Shown here: positions 57,763 through 64,000 of the stretch, one piece after another
Layout: each line of letters begins with the position of its first letter
How positions within the stretch are numbered: the first letter of the stretch is position 1
Assembly (NCBI RefSeq): GCF_001642575.1
Contig: NZ_LXNG01000056.1
Span: 62,001-126,000 of the forward strand
Source of the DNA: Xanthomonas floridensis
GTDB taxonomy: Bacteria; Pseudomonadota; Gammaproteobacteria; Xanthomonadales; Xanthomonadaceae
Reading direction: 5' to 3'
DNA length: 64,000 bases
Notes under the pieces: model-generated
What the model was told of the DNA's origin: nothing
Databases searched by the model: none
The model's input: the letters and a program-made list of their open reading frames with translations, nothing else
Translations under genes and position numbers: made by a program

Positions 57763-58767
57763 TCACGCGGCAGGTCGCTTGCGCCGCTCCTGGTAGATGC
57801 CCGGCACGCGCTCGCAGACCAGCCCCTGTGCGCGTAACGCAGATTCGATCGCTGCGGCAGCAGCGTCGTCGTAGCCGGTGCCGCTGCGCAACGCGACCAC
57901 GTGCAGCCCGTCGCCGGCCAGTTCCAGCAGCAGGGATAGCTGCGCTTGGGCAGCGTGCGGCATGCTGCGACGGGAGGCGTCGCGGCGCGCCAGTTCGAGC
58001 ACCGCATCGGGAATGTCATCGCCGGCCACCAGTACGTCGGCCAGGTTCATCGCACGCAGCGCCTTCAAGGTCAGCAGGCCCGGATCGCCCGGGCCGGTGC
58101 CCACCAGCTGCACGCTGCCACGCGCCGGCACGGCACCGGCGTCGTTCAGCGCCGCAGCAAATGCGGCTTCGGCCGCTGCCTCGTCGCCGGCTTGCAGCAG
58201 CAGAGGCACCTGGCCGTCGATGACGCGGTCGAACCAGCGCCGGCGTCGGTTCATGTCCGGGAACTGGCTGCGGATGCGCTCGCGATGCTGCGCAAACAGG
58301 CCGGCGAAGCGGCCTACCGACGCATCCAGCTCGCGCTCCAGCCGCTCGCGCAGGCGTCGTGCCAGCATCGGCGCGGCGCCTGCGGACGAAATGGCGATCA
58401 CCAGAGGGTCGCGGTCGACGATAGCCGGCACCTGATAGGTGGACAACTCGGCATCGTCCACCACGTTGACCAGGCGCTGGCGCGCGCCCGCGGCGGCGGC
58501 AACGCGTTGGTTCAAGTCGGTGTCGTCGGTGGCTGCGACCACCAGCCACACCGTGTCGATCCAGGCAGGATCGAATTCGCCCCCCAGTTGCTCGAAGCGA
58601 CCGGCCTGCATCAGGTCCGCAAGCTCGGGCGAGAGCGCATGCGCGTACAGGCGGATCTGCGCACCGGCCTTGAGTAGCGCCAGCACCTTGCGCGTGGCGA
58701 CCTCGCCGCCACCGATCACCAGCACGGCGCGCCCCTGCAGATTGGCAAACAACGGGAACAACGGCAT
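57763..58767 (-). CDS. cysG: Siroheme synthase-like protein, truncated methyltransferase domain
   Basis: The 334-residue protein begins with a complete Met8/SirC-type precorrin-2 dehydrogenase/ferrochelatase (MPLFPLFANLQGRAVLVIGG, NAD loop GGGEVATRKVLALLKAGA, NVVDDAELSTYQVPAIVDRD, ISSAGAAPMLARRLRERLE) to about residue 210. After it comes the start of a SUMT methyltransferase (VQLVGTGPGDPGLLTLKALR), but only about 120 residues of the usual 250. The GGDP-FGRG motif is missing and the protein stops just after VCERVPGIYQE. It therefore probably makes siroheme from precorrin-2 only. Siroheme is needed by NirB, encoded nearby. It is divergent from nasT, 18 bases away. Confidence 0.88.
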   Translation of the reverse strand: MPLFPLFANLQGRAVLVIGGGEVATRKVLALLKAGAQIRLYAHALSPELADLMQAGRFEQLGGEFDPAWIDTVWLVVAATDDTDLNQRVAAAAGARQRLVNVVDDAELSTYQVPAIVDRDPLVIAISSAGAAPMLARRLRERLERELDASVGRFAGLFAQHRERIRSQFPDMNRRRRWFDRVIDGQVPLLLQAGDEAAAEAAFAAALNDAGAVPARGSVQLVGTGPGDPGLLTLKALRAMNLADVLVAGDDIPDAVLELARRDASRRSMPHAAQAQLSLLLELAGDGLHVVALRSGTGYDDAAAAAIESALRAQGLVCERVPGIYQERRKRPAA

Positions 58768-58785
58768 CGGCTCACTCCCAAAAAG

Positions 58786-59424
58786 ATGACTCGCACCAAC
58801 AGCATGTTGCATGGCACCATCGGACCACGTCCACACGCCTCGCTGCCGCCAATGCGTGTTTTGCTGGTCAACGATACCGAAAAGCCGATCGGGCAATTGC
58901 GCCAGGCGCTCACGCGCGCCGGCTATACGGTGCTCGACGACGTGGCCTCGGTGGGTGCCTTGCTGCACGCGGTACAGAGCCAGCAGCCGGATGTGGTGGT
59001 GATCGACGTGGATTCGCCCTCGCGCGACACCCTGGAGCAGTTGTCGATGCTGCACACGCATGCGCCGCGACCGGTGGTGATGTTTTCCGGCGATGGTGAC
59101 GATGCACTGATCCATGCCGCGGTCGGTGCGGGTGTCACCGCGTATGTGGTCGATGGCCTGGCACCAGCGCGGTTGGCGCCGATCGTGCAGGTGGCGCTGG
59201 CGCGGTTTGCGCACGAAAGCAGCATGCGCAAACGCCTGGACGACGTGCAGCAAGCCCTGCAGGACCGCAAGCAGATCGATCGCGCCAAGGGTCTGCTGAT
59301 GGAAAAACGTGGCCTCAGTGAGGCCGATGCCTATGCTGCGCTGCGCCAGCAGGCGATGAAGCAGGGCGTCAAGCTGGCCGAAGTGGCGCGTCGCATCGTG
59401 GCCATGGCCGAATTGCTGGGATGA
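58786..59424 (+). CDS. nasT: ANTAR-domain nitrate antiterminator NasT
   Basis: NasT is an RNA-binding response regulator that prevents termination in leaders of nitrate genes. Of 212 residues, the receiver domain begins at MRVLLVNDTEKPIGQLRQAL (Met at 58852), with the acidic site in VVVIDVDSPSRDTLEQ. The C-terminal ANTAR helices include RKQIDRAKGLLMEKRGLSEA and DAYAALRQQAMKQGVKLAEV, close to known NasT proteins. Starts at 58786, 58804 or 58852 are possible; the first 22 residues are unconserved. nasS follows after four bases. The expected RNA target is present at 61373-61434. Confidence 0.92.
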   Translation: MTRTNSMLHGTIGPRPHASLPPMRVLLVNDTEKPIGQLRQALTRAGYTVLDDVASVGALLHAVQSQQPDVVVIDVDSPSRDTLEQLSMLHTHAPRPVVMFSGDGDDALIHAAVGAGVTAYVVDGLAPARLAPIVQVALARFAHESSMRKRLDDVQQALQDRKQIDRAKGLLMEKRGLSEADAYAALRQQAMKQGVKLAEVARRIVAMAELLG

Positions 59425-59428
59425 ACCG

Positions 59429-60493
59429 ATGAGCCAAGCCGACCTTCCCGTACTGCGCGTGGCCTACATGCCGCTGATCGATTGCGCGCCGCTGGTGGCT
59501 GCGCAGCGGCTGGGGCTGGACCACGCGCATGGCCTGCGCCTGGATCTGCAACGGCAGGCCTCGTGGGCGGGCGTGCGCGACCGGCTGCTGGCGGGCGAGG
59601 TGGAGGCCGCCCACGCGCTGGCCAGCCTGGTGTACGCCATCGACCTGGGCATTGCCGGGCCGCAATGCGCGATGGCCTTGCTGATGACGCTTAATCACAA
59701 CGGTCAGGCAATCACCCTGGCGCCTGCCTTGGCGCAGTCACTGGCAGACGGGCAGACGTTGCCGCAGGCACTGGCCGGACTGGGGCGACGCGCGGTCTTC
59801 GCGCAGACCTTTCCCACCGGCACGCATGCGTTGTGGCTGTATTACTGGCTGGCCGCAGGCGGGGTGGACCCGGTGCGCGATGTCGATGTGCTCAGCATTC
59901 CACCACCGCAGATGCCCGACGCGCTGGGCAGCGGGCTGGTGGATGGCTATTGCTCCGGCGAACCGTGGGCGGCCGTGGCACAGGCGCAAGGCGTGGGTGC
60001 ACGGGTGATCCGCAGCGGTGAGCTGTGGGCCGGCCATCCGGAAAAGGTGCTGGCGTGCCGGCGCGAATTCGCTGCCCTGCAGCCGGACCTGACGCAGCAG
60101 CTGACGGCCTGCGTGCTGGAGGCCTGCCGCTGGCTGGATGCTGGCCCGGGCCACCGCGCACAGTGTGCGCAGTGGCTGGCCGAACCGCAGCATATCGGGG
60201 TGTCGGCAGCGCATCTTGCTGCATGTCTGGATGCCGACACCGATGCGGCCAGCGGCGATGCGACGGCGCTGGCCTTTCATCGCGATGGTGCGGTGAACAT
60301 GCCGTGGCTGTCCGATGGCGAATGGTTCCTGGGCCAGTTCCAGCGGTGGGGGTGGCATGCCATCCAGGACGAGGATATTGCGCGGTTACGGGAGATCCAT
60401 CGCCTGGACAACTACCGTCGTGCCGCGGCGCGCGTGGGTGTGGCGGTGGCGGACAGCGATCATCGCAGCAACCGCTTGTTCGACGCGCCTTGA
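59429..60493 (+). CDS. nasS: Nitrate-sensing protein NasS
   Basis: NasS is a cytoplasmic relative of the periplasmic nitrate-binding NrtA. It holds NasT inactive until nitrate or nitrite binds. The 354-residue protein (MSQADLPVLRVAYMPLIDCA) has no signal peptide, as expected for NasS. It has FPTGTHALWLYYWLAAGG, DGYCSGEPWAAVAQAQGV, HPEKVLACRREF and MPWLSDGEWFLGQFQRWGWH, all NrtA/NasS features. It lies four bases after nasT, so translation is coupled. Confidence 0.93.
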   Translation: MSQADLPVLRVAYMPLIDCAPLVAAQRLGLDHAHGLRLDLQRQASWAGVRDRLLAGEVEAAHALASLVYAIDLGIAGPQCAMALLMTLNHNGQAITLAPALAQSLADGQTLPQALAGLGRRAVFAQTFPTGTHALWLYYWLAAGGVDPVRDVDVLSIPPPQMPDALGSGLVDGYCSGEPWAAVAQAQGVGARVIRSGELWAGHPEKVLACRREFAALQPDLTQQLTACVLEACRWLDAGPGHRAQCAQWLAEPQHIGVSAAHLAACLDADTDAASGDATALAFHRDGAVNMPWLSDGEWFLGQFQRWGWHAIQDEDIARLREIHRLDNYRRAAARVGVAVADSDHRSNRLFDAP

Positions 60494-60654
60494 GGCGGCT
60501 GGTGGCACCTTGTTGCGATCTCCATGCCGATGGATGTGGCTGAGGTCTGTTGGTGGATTTGCGCTTTTTCCGCAGGCGTCTGAGGTGACTTGCCTGCACG
60601 CTTGCGACGGGTGGCTTGCGACGCTGCTGATCTGAGGCGTGGCCGCAGGGTCCT

Positions 60655-60740
60655 TGCCCGCTCACCATCGCAGGACACGCCGCAAGTACGCTCTTATGCG
60701 GCATCCATGCCGCATAAGGTCCCGCGACGGTGAGCGGGCA
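60655..60740. repeat. Nested palindromic intergenic element, copy 3
   Basis: Outer arms of 22 bases with two mismatches (60655-60676 and 60719-60740; core CGCTCACC-TCGC-GGAC) enclose a perfect 11-base inner hairpin, TTATGCGGCAT-CC-ATGCCGCATAA, at 60694-60717. Flanking blocks also match copies 1 and 2, including TTGCGACGCTG on one side and CATGCACA-TCTCGAC on the other. Confidence 0.8.
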
Positions 60741-61344
60741 AAGGACCGGTCGAGAGGGCCGTTGTGCATGGGAGGAGCGATCTGCGGGCGACTTGTGCCT
60801 GGTGGCGCCGCGCGCCTTGGAGCTGAGCGGAAAGCCGGCGATGCCCTTGGATTTCTTTACCGCGTAGGCCACCCATCAAGCCGCTTGGTTTCGGCGCCTG
60901 CGAGCCCCTATGGCGCCATGCATGCCGCCACGCAGACGCACGACCGGATTGCTGCGTGTTCCGCAGGCGGAGAGGGCCGCACGCGCCTGATCGTCACTCT
61001 TTGAAATCGCGGAGTCGAAATGCTCGAACGGATCGCGAAGCAGTGTGCGCTCGGCCAGGCGCTTGAGGTCACAAGGAAACTCCAGAGTCCGGAGCCATCG
61101 CTGGCAGACATCAGCGCAGACACGTAGACCGTTGGCAGTGCGAAGGATCGATGGCTTGGCCGCAACTGCCTGGCCTACCTACCACCGCAAGAACGCACCG
61201 CACAGGTTTGGTGCATCGCTGCACGAAAGCCGGGAATCGGGCCGTGTTTCCGGCCTTGCTAATCCTACGGCTGCCCAGCCGGCTCATAATTAAATCAACC
61301 ATTTTTCAAAGACTTGCGTCGCCGTGATGCAGGAGTGAATAAGT
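60741..61344. other. Long non-coding region ahead of the nitrate transporter promoter
   Basis: No protein-like open frame. It contains the outer flank of repeat copy 3 (about to 60775) and a stretch leading to the sigma-54 site at 61345. A sigma-54 activator such as NtrC would be expected to bind here, but I cannot identify its sites with confidence. Confidence 0.45.
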
Positions 61345-61360
61345 TGGCATGGTGATTGCG
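61345..61360 (+). promoter_or_regulatory. Sigma-54 promoter of the nitrate transporter/nirB operon
   Basis: TGGCATGGTGATTGCG, matching TGGCACG-N4-TTGCW at all but two positions, with GG and GC at the right offset. The expected start near 61371 falls immediately before the first ANTAR hairpin. Sigma-54 plus NtrC control is usual for nitrate assimilation genes. Confidence 0.8.
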
Positions 61361-61372
61361 TAGCACTCACGT

Positions 61373-61434
61373 GCAGGTGCAACGGCGTGCCTGCAACAAC
61401 ACGTACACGGTGCAGCGGTTCAACGGCGATCCGC
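61373..61434 (+). promoter_or_regulatory. Two-hexaloop ANTAR (NasT) target RNA in the leader
   Basis: Hairpin 1: stem 61373-61380 with 61387-61394 (eight pairs, two of them GU), loop AACGGC. Hairpin 2: stem 61415-61421 with 61428-61434 (six pairs and one U-U mismatch), loop AACGGC. Spacer 20 bases. ANTAR proteins are known to bind tandem hairpins with six-base loops having A at position 1 and G at position 4; both loops fit. NasT, an ANTAR protein, is encoded 2 kb upstream. Confidence 0.88.
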
Positions 61435-61447
61435 ACGCATCCAGGAC

Positions 61448-61490
61448 AACGGCGTCCTTCCGGTCTACCGGAGGGGCGCCGTTTTTTTTT
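61448..61490 (+). terminator. Leader terminator (attenuator) before the nitrate transporter
   Basis: A 16-pair stem (61448-61463 with 61468-61483, including three GU pairs, loop TCTA) is followed by a T-run to 61490, 25 bases before the transporter ATG. It will stop most transcripts unless antitermination occurs. Its 3' arm contains GCCGTT, complementary to the two upstream AACGGC loops. Confidence 0.92.
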
Positions 61491-61515
61491 GACCATCGCA
61501 TTCGAAGAGGTCTCT

Positions 61516-62724
61516 ATGCAGCGCTCGTTCTGGCGATCCGGGCACACGCCCACCTTGTTCGCTTCCTTCCTGTATTTCGACCTGAGTTTCATGGTGTGGT
61601 ATCTGCTCGGTCCGTTGCAGGTGCCGATTGCGCAATCGCTGGGCCTGGATACACAGCAGCGCGCCTTGATGGTGGCAGTGCCGATCCTGTGCGGGGCAGT
61701 GTTGCGCCTGGTGCTGGGCATGTTTGCCGATCGCATCGGCGCCAAGCGCGCCGGCATGGTCGCGCAGCTCGCAGTGATCGCTGCGCTTTTCGGTGCCTGG
61801 CAACTGGGCGTGCACAGCATGGGGCAGGCGCTGCTGTTGGGTGTGCTGCTCGGTATCGCCGGCGCTTCATTTGCGGTGGCATTGCCGCTGGCCTCGCGCT
61901 GGTATCCACCCGAGCATCAGGGCACCGCGATGGGCATTGCCGGTGCAGGCAATTCCGGCACGGTGCTGGCGGCGTTGTTCGCCCCGATGCTGGCGGCCGC
62001 CTTCGGCTATCAAAACGTGTTCGGGCTGGCGTGCATCCCGTTGGTGCTGACGCTGATCGTGTTTGCGTCGATCGCCAAGGAGGCGCCGACACCGGTCGCA
62101 CGCAAGCAGTGGTCCGACTACGGCCGCGTGCTGGTGGGCAACCGCGACGCGTGGCGCTTCATGTTCTTTTACGCGATCACCTTCGGTGGCTTTTCCGGCT
62201 TTGCCAGCGCGTTGCCGGGTTACTTCCACGACCAGTTCGATTTCGACGCGCGGACCGCGGGCTGGGCCACTGCGGCCTGCGTGCTGGCTGGCTCGGTGAT
62301 GCGTCCGCTGGGTGGCGTGATTGCCGACCGTGTAGGCGGCACGCGTGCCTTGCTGGCGGTGTATCTGCTGGTTGCCACGCTGGTGGGCATTGCCGGGCTT
62401 GGTGCCGGCGGCGCCACCATCACGCTGGCGTTGTTCGTGCTGACGTTGTTGTGCCTGGGCGCCGGCAATGGTGCGGTATTCCAGCTGGTGCCGCAGCGCT
62501 TCGGCCAGGATATCGGGGTCATGACCGGCTTGATCGGCATGGCCGGCGGCATCGGCGGTTTCGCGCTTGCGGCAGGGTTGGGCGTGCTCAAGCAGCACAC
62601 CGGCAGCTACGCGTTGGGCATGTGGTTGTTCGCTGCGTTCGCGCTTGGTGGCTGGGGCCTGCTGGCGGGCGTCAAGACCCAGTGGCGCAGCGAATGGTCC
62701 ACCGCCGGCGCGGCGCGCGTCTGA
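61516..62724 (+). CDS. Nitrate/nitrite transporter (NarK/NasA family)
   Basis: A major-facilitator transporter of 402 residues with about 12 membrane helices, probably taking up nitrate for assimilation. It has the NarK signatures: YFDLSFMVWYLLGPLQVPIA, RLVLGMFADRIGAKRAGM, and GAGNSGTVLAALFAP (nitrate signature 1), plus GAGNGAVFQLVPQRFGQDIG (signature 2). The ATG is preceded by GAAGAGG. The longer upstream frame would run through the terminator. It is followed 22 bases later by nirB, so nitrate uptake and nitrite reduction are one transcript. Confidence 0.93.
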   Translation: MQRSFWRSGHTPTLFASFLYFDLSFMVWYLLGPLQVPIAQSLGLDTQQRALMVAVPILCGAVLRLVLGMFADRIGAKRAGMVAQLAVIAALFGAWQLGVHSMGQALLLGVLLGIAGASFAVALPLASRWYPPEHQGTAMGIAGAGNSGTVLAALFAPMLAAAFGYQNVFGLACIPLVLTLIVFASIAKEAPTPVARKQWSDYGRVLVGNRDAWRFMFFYAITFGGFSGFASALPGYFHDQFDFDARTAGWATAACVLAGSVMRPLGGVIADRVGGTRALLAVYLLVATLVGIAGLGAGGATITLALFVLTLLCLGAGNGAVFQLVPQRFGQDIGVMTGLIGMAGGIGGFALAAGLGVLKQHTGSYALGMWLFAAFALGGWGLLAGVKTQWRSEWSTAGAARV

Positions 62725-62746
62725 CATGTCGACAGGAATCCAGGCA

Positions 62747-64000
62747 ATGAAGCAACCCAGACTTGTCGTCATCGGCAATGGCATGGCCGGCATCCGCACC
62801 GTGGAGGAACTGCTCAAGCTGATGCCGGGCATGTACCACATCACCGTGTTCGGCGCCGAGCCGCATCCCAACTACAACCGCATCCTGCTCTCGCCCGTGC
62901 TGGCCGGCGAGCAGGAGTTCGACGATATCGTGTTGAATCCGTTGCCGTGGTACCGCGACAACGGCATCCATCTGCATTTGAACACCGAAGTCACCCGCAT
63001 CGATCGCGTGCGTCGTCGGGTGATTGCCGCCGACGGCACCGAGGCCGAATACGACCGCCTGCTGATCGCCACCGGCTCGGTGCCGTTCGTGCTGCCGATC
63101 CCGGGCAACGAGCTGAAGGGCGTGATCGGATACCGCGATATCCAGGACACCCGCACCATGATCGACACCGCGCGCAGCAAGCAGCATGCGGTGGTGATCG
63201 GCGGCGGCCTGCTTGGTCTGGAAGCAGCCAATGGCTTGAAAGTGCGCGGCATGGACGTGACCGTGGTGCACCTGGCCGGCTGGCTGCTGGAACGCCAGCT
63301 CGACCCGGTGGCCGGCAACCTGCTGCAGCAGGCATTGCGCGCACGCGGCCTGGAATTTCGCTTGAATACCGCAACCAGCGCGCTGCTCGGCAACGCGCAG
63401 GGCGAAGTGATCGGGGCCAGATTCGCCGATGGCAGCGAAATCCCGGCCGATCTGGTGGTGATGGCCGCTGGCATCCGCCCCAACACGCGCCTTGCCGAAG
63501 AGGCCGGCATCCATTGCTCACGCGGCATCGTGGTCAACGACAGCCTGCAGAGCTTCGATCCGCGCGTGTACGCGGTGGGCGAGTGCGCAAACCATCGTGG
63601 CACTGCCTATGGCCTGGTGGCGCCGCTATTCGAGCAGGCCAAGGTGTGCGCGAACCATCTGGCGCAGTTCGGCATCGGGATCTATCGCGGCTCGGTGGCC
63701 TCGACCAAGCTCAAGGTCACCGGCATCGATCTATTTTCTGCCGGCGATTTCATGGGGGGCGATGGTTGCGAGGAGATTGTGTTGTCCGATCCGGCCGGCG
63801 GCGTCTACAAGAAGCTGGTGATCCGTGACGACGTGCTGGTAGGAGCCTGCCTGTATGGCGACACCAGCGATGGCGGCTGGTATTTCAAGCTGCTCAAGGA
63901 CGGCACGCCGATCCAGGCGCAACGCGATCAGTTGATTTTCGGCGAAAGCGCGCTGGGCGACTCGGGCACCGGCGGCCAGGATCGTGCCAGCGTGATGGCC
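62747..64000 (+). CDS. nirB: Nitrite reductase large subunit NirB (5' part)
   Basis: NirB reduces nitrite to ammonia with NAD(P)H, using FAD, iron-sulphur and siroheme. The visible 418 residues are the N-terminal FAD/NADH half: LVVIGNGMAGIRTVEELLKL, HPNYNRILLSPVLAGEQ, RLLIATGSVPFVLPIPG, HAVVIGGGLLGLEAANGLKV, VYAVGECANHRGTAYGLVAP and the C-terminal NirB-like domain start. The iron-sulphur and siroheme region lies beyond position 64000. An AGGCA ribosome-like stretch precedes the ATG. No frameshift is seen. Confidence 0.95.
   Translation, partial: MKQPRLVVIGNGMAGIRTVEELLKLMPGMYHITVFGAEPHPNYNRILLSPVLAGEQEFDDIVLNPLPWYRDNGIHLHLNTEVTRIDRVRRRVIAADGTEAEYDRLLIATGSVPFVLPIPGNELKGVIGYRDIQDTRTMIDTARSKQHAVVIGGGLLGLEAANGLKVRGMDVTVVHLAGWLLERQLDPVAGNLLQQALRARGLEFRLNTATSALLGNAQGEVIGARFADGSEIPADLVVMAAGIRPNTRLAEEAGIHCSRGIVVNDSLQSFDPRVYAVGECANHRGTAYGLVAPLFEQAKVCANHLAQFGIGIYRGSVASTKLKVTGIDLFSAGDFMGGDGCEEIVLSDPAGGVYKKLVIRDDVLVGACLYGDTSDGGWYFKLLKDGTPIQAQRDQLIFGESALGDSGTGGQDRASVMA

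Noticed and set aside
60639..61004. 121-codon open frame after nasS
   Set aside because: It is a translation of the palindromic repeat and its flank, is Arg-rich, and has no ribosome site.

Overview
The window is chromosomal DNA of a Xanthomonas-type gammaproteobacterium (order Lysobacterales/Xanthomonadales). The evidence is high-GC coding bias, gene orders and protein sequences typical of Xanthomonas, and intergenic runs of a GGGAATC-like heptamer. Coding is dense. I see no insertion sequence, prophage, CRISPR array, rRNA or tRNA. Species was not assigned.

Layout. (1) 1-9722: flagellar rod, hook and ring genes flgBCDEFGHI on the minus strand, then cheV, and flgA-flgM-flgN on the plus strand. 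Sigma-54 promoter matches precede flgB, flgG and flgA; a sigma-28 match precedes flgM. (2) 10234-18467: a cyclic-di-GMP signalling block with a PAS-type histidine kinase, the RavS kinase, the GGDEF-EAL-REC regulator RavR and a PAS-GGDEF-EAL protein. Both GGDEF motifs are degenerate and both EAL motifs are present. (3) 18944-21520: a TonB-C-like secreted protein, a small protein, and a chemoreceptor behind a sigma-28 promoter. (4) 21613-38618: housekeeping genes hflD-mnmA-nudJ, then clpS-clpA-infA-aat-(acyltransferase)-trxB-ftsK-(transglutaminase)-lolA-rarA-crcB, close to the Escherichia coli order; clpS, clpA and aat are the core N-degron genes. (5) 39127-43550: a psrA-fadN-fadA fatty-acid oxidation operon with a PsrA-type operator. 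(6) 43733-50366: ndk, rlmN, pilF, rodZ, yfgM, bamB, der. (7) 50516-64000: molybdenum cofactor genes (moeA, moeB-rhodanese, a second moeA, mobA), a siroheme dehydrogenase, nasT-nasS, a nitrate transporter and the start of nirB, together a nitrate-assimilation island; xthA and small genes lie inside it.

The most interesting regulatory structure is the leader of the nitrate transporter gene (61345-61490). A sigma-54 promoter match is followed by two hairpins whose six-base loops are both AACGGC, the shape recognised by ANTAR RNA-binding proteins, and then by a very strong terminator. NasT, encoded 2 kb upstream, is an ANTAR protein, so nitrate-controlled antitermination (NasS releasing NasT) is the natural reading. 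Three intergenic repeat families also stand out: paired inverted heptamer tracts (four loci), a nested palindrome of 86-99 bp (three copies), and a diverged element of about 100 bp (four copies).
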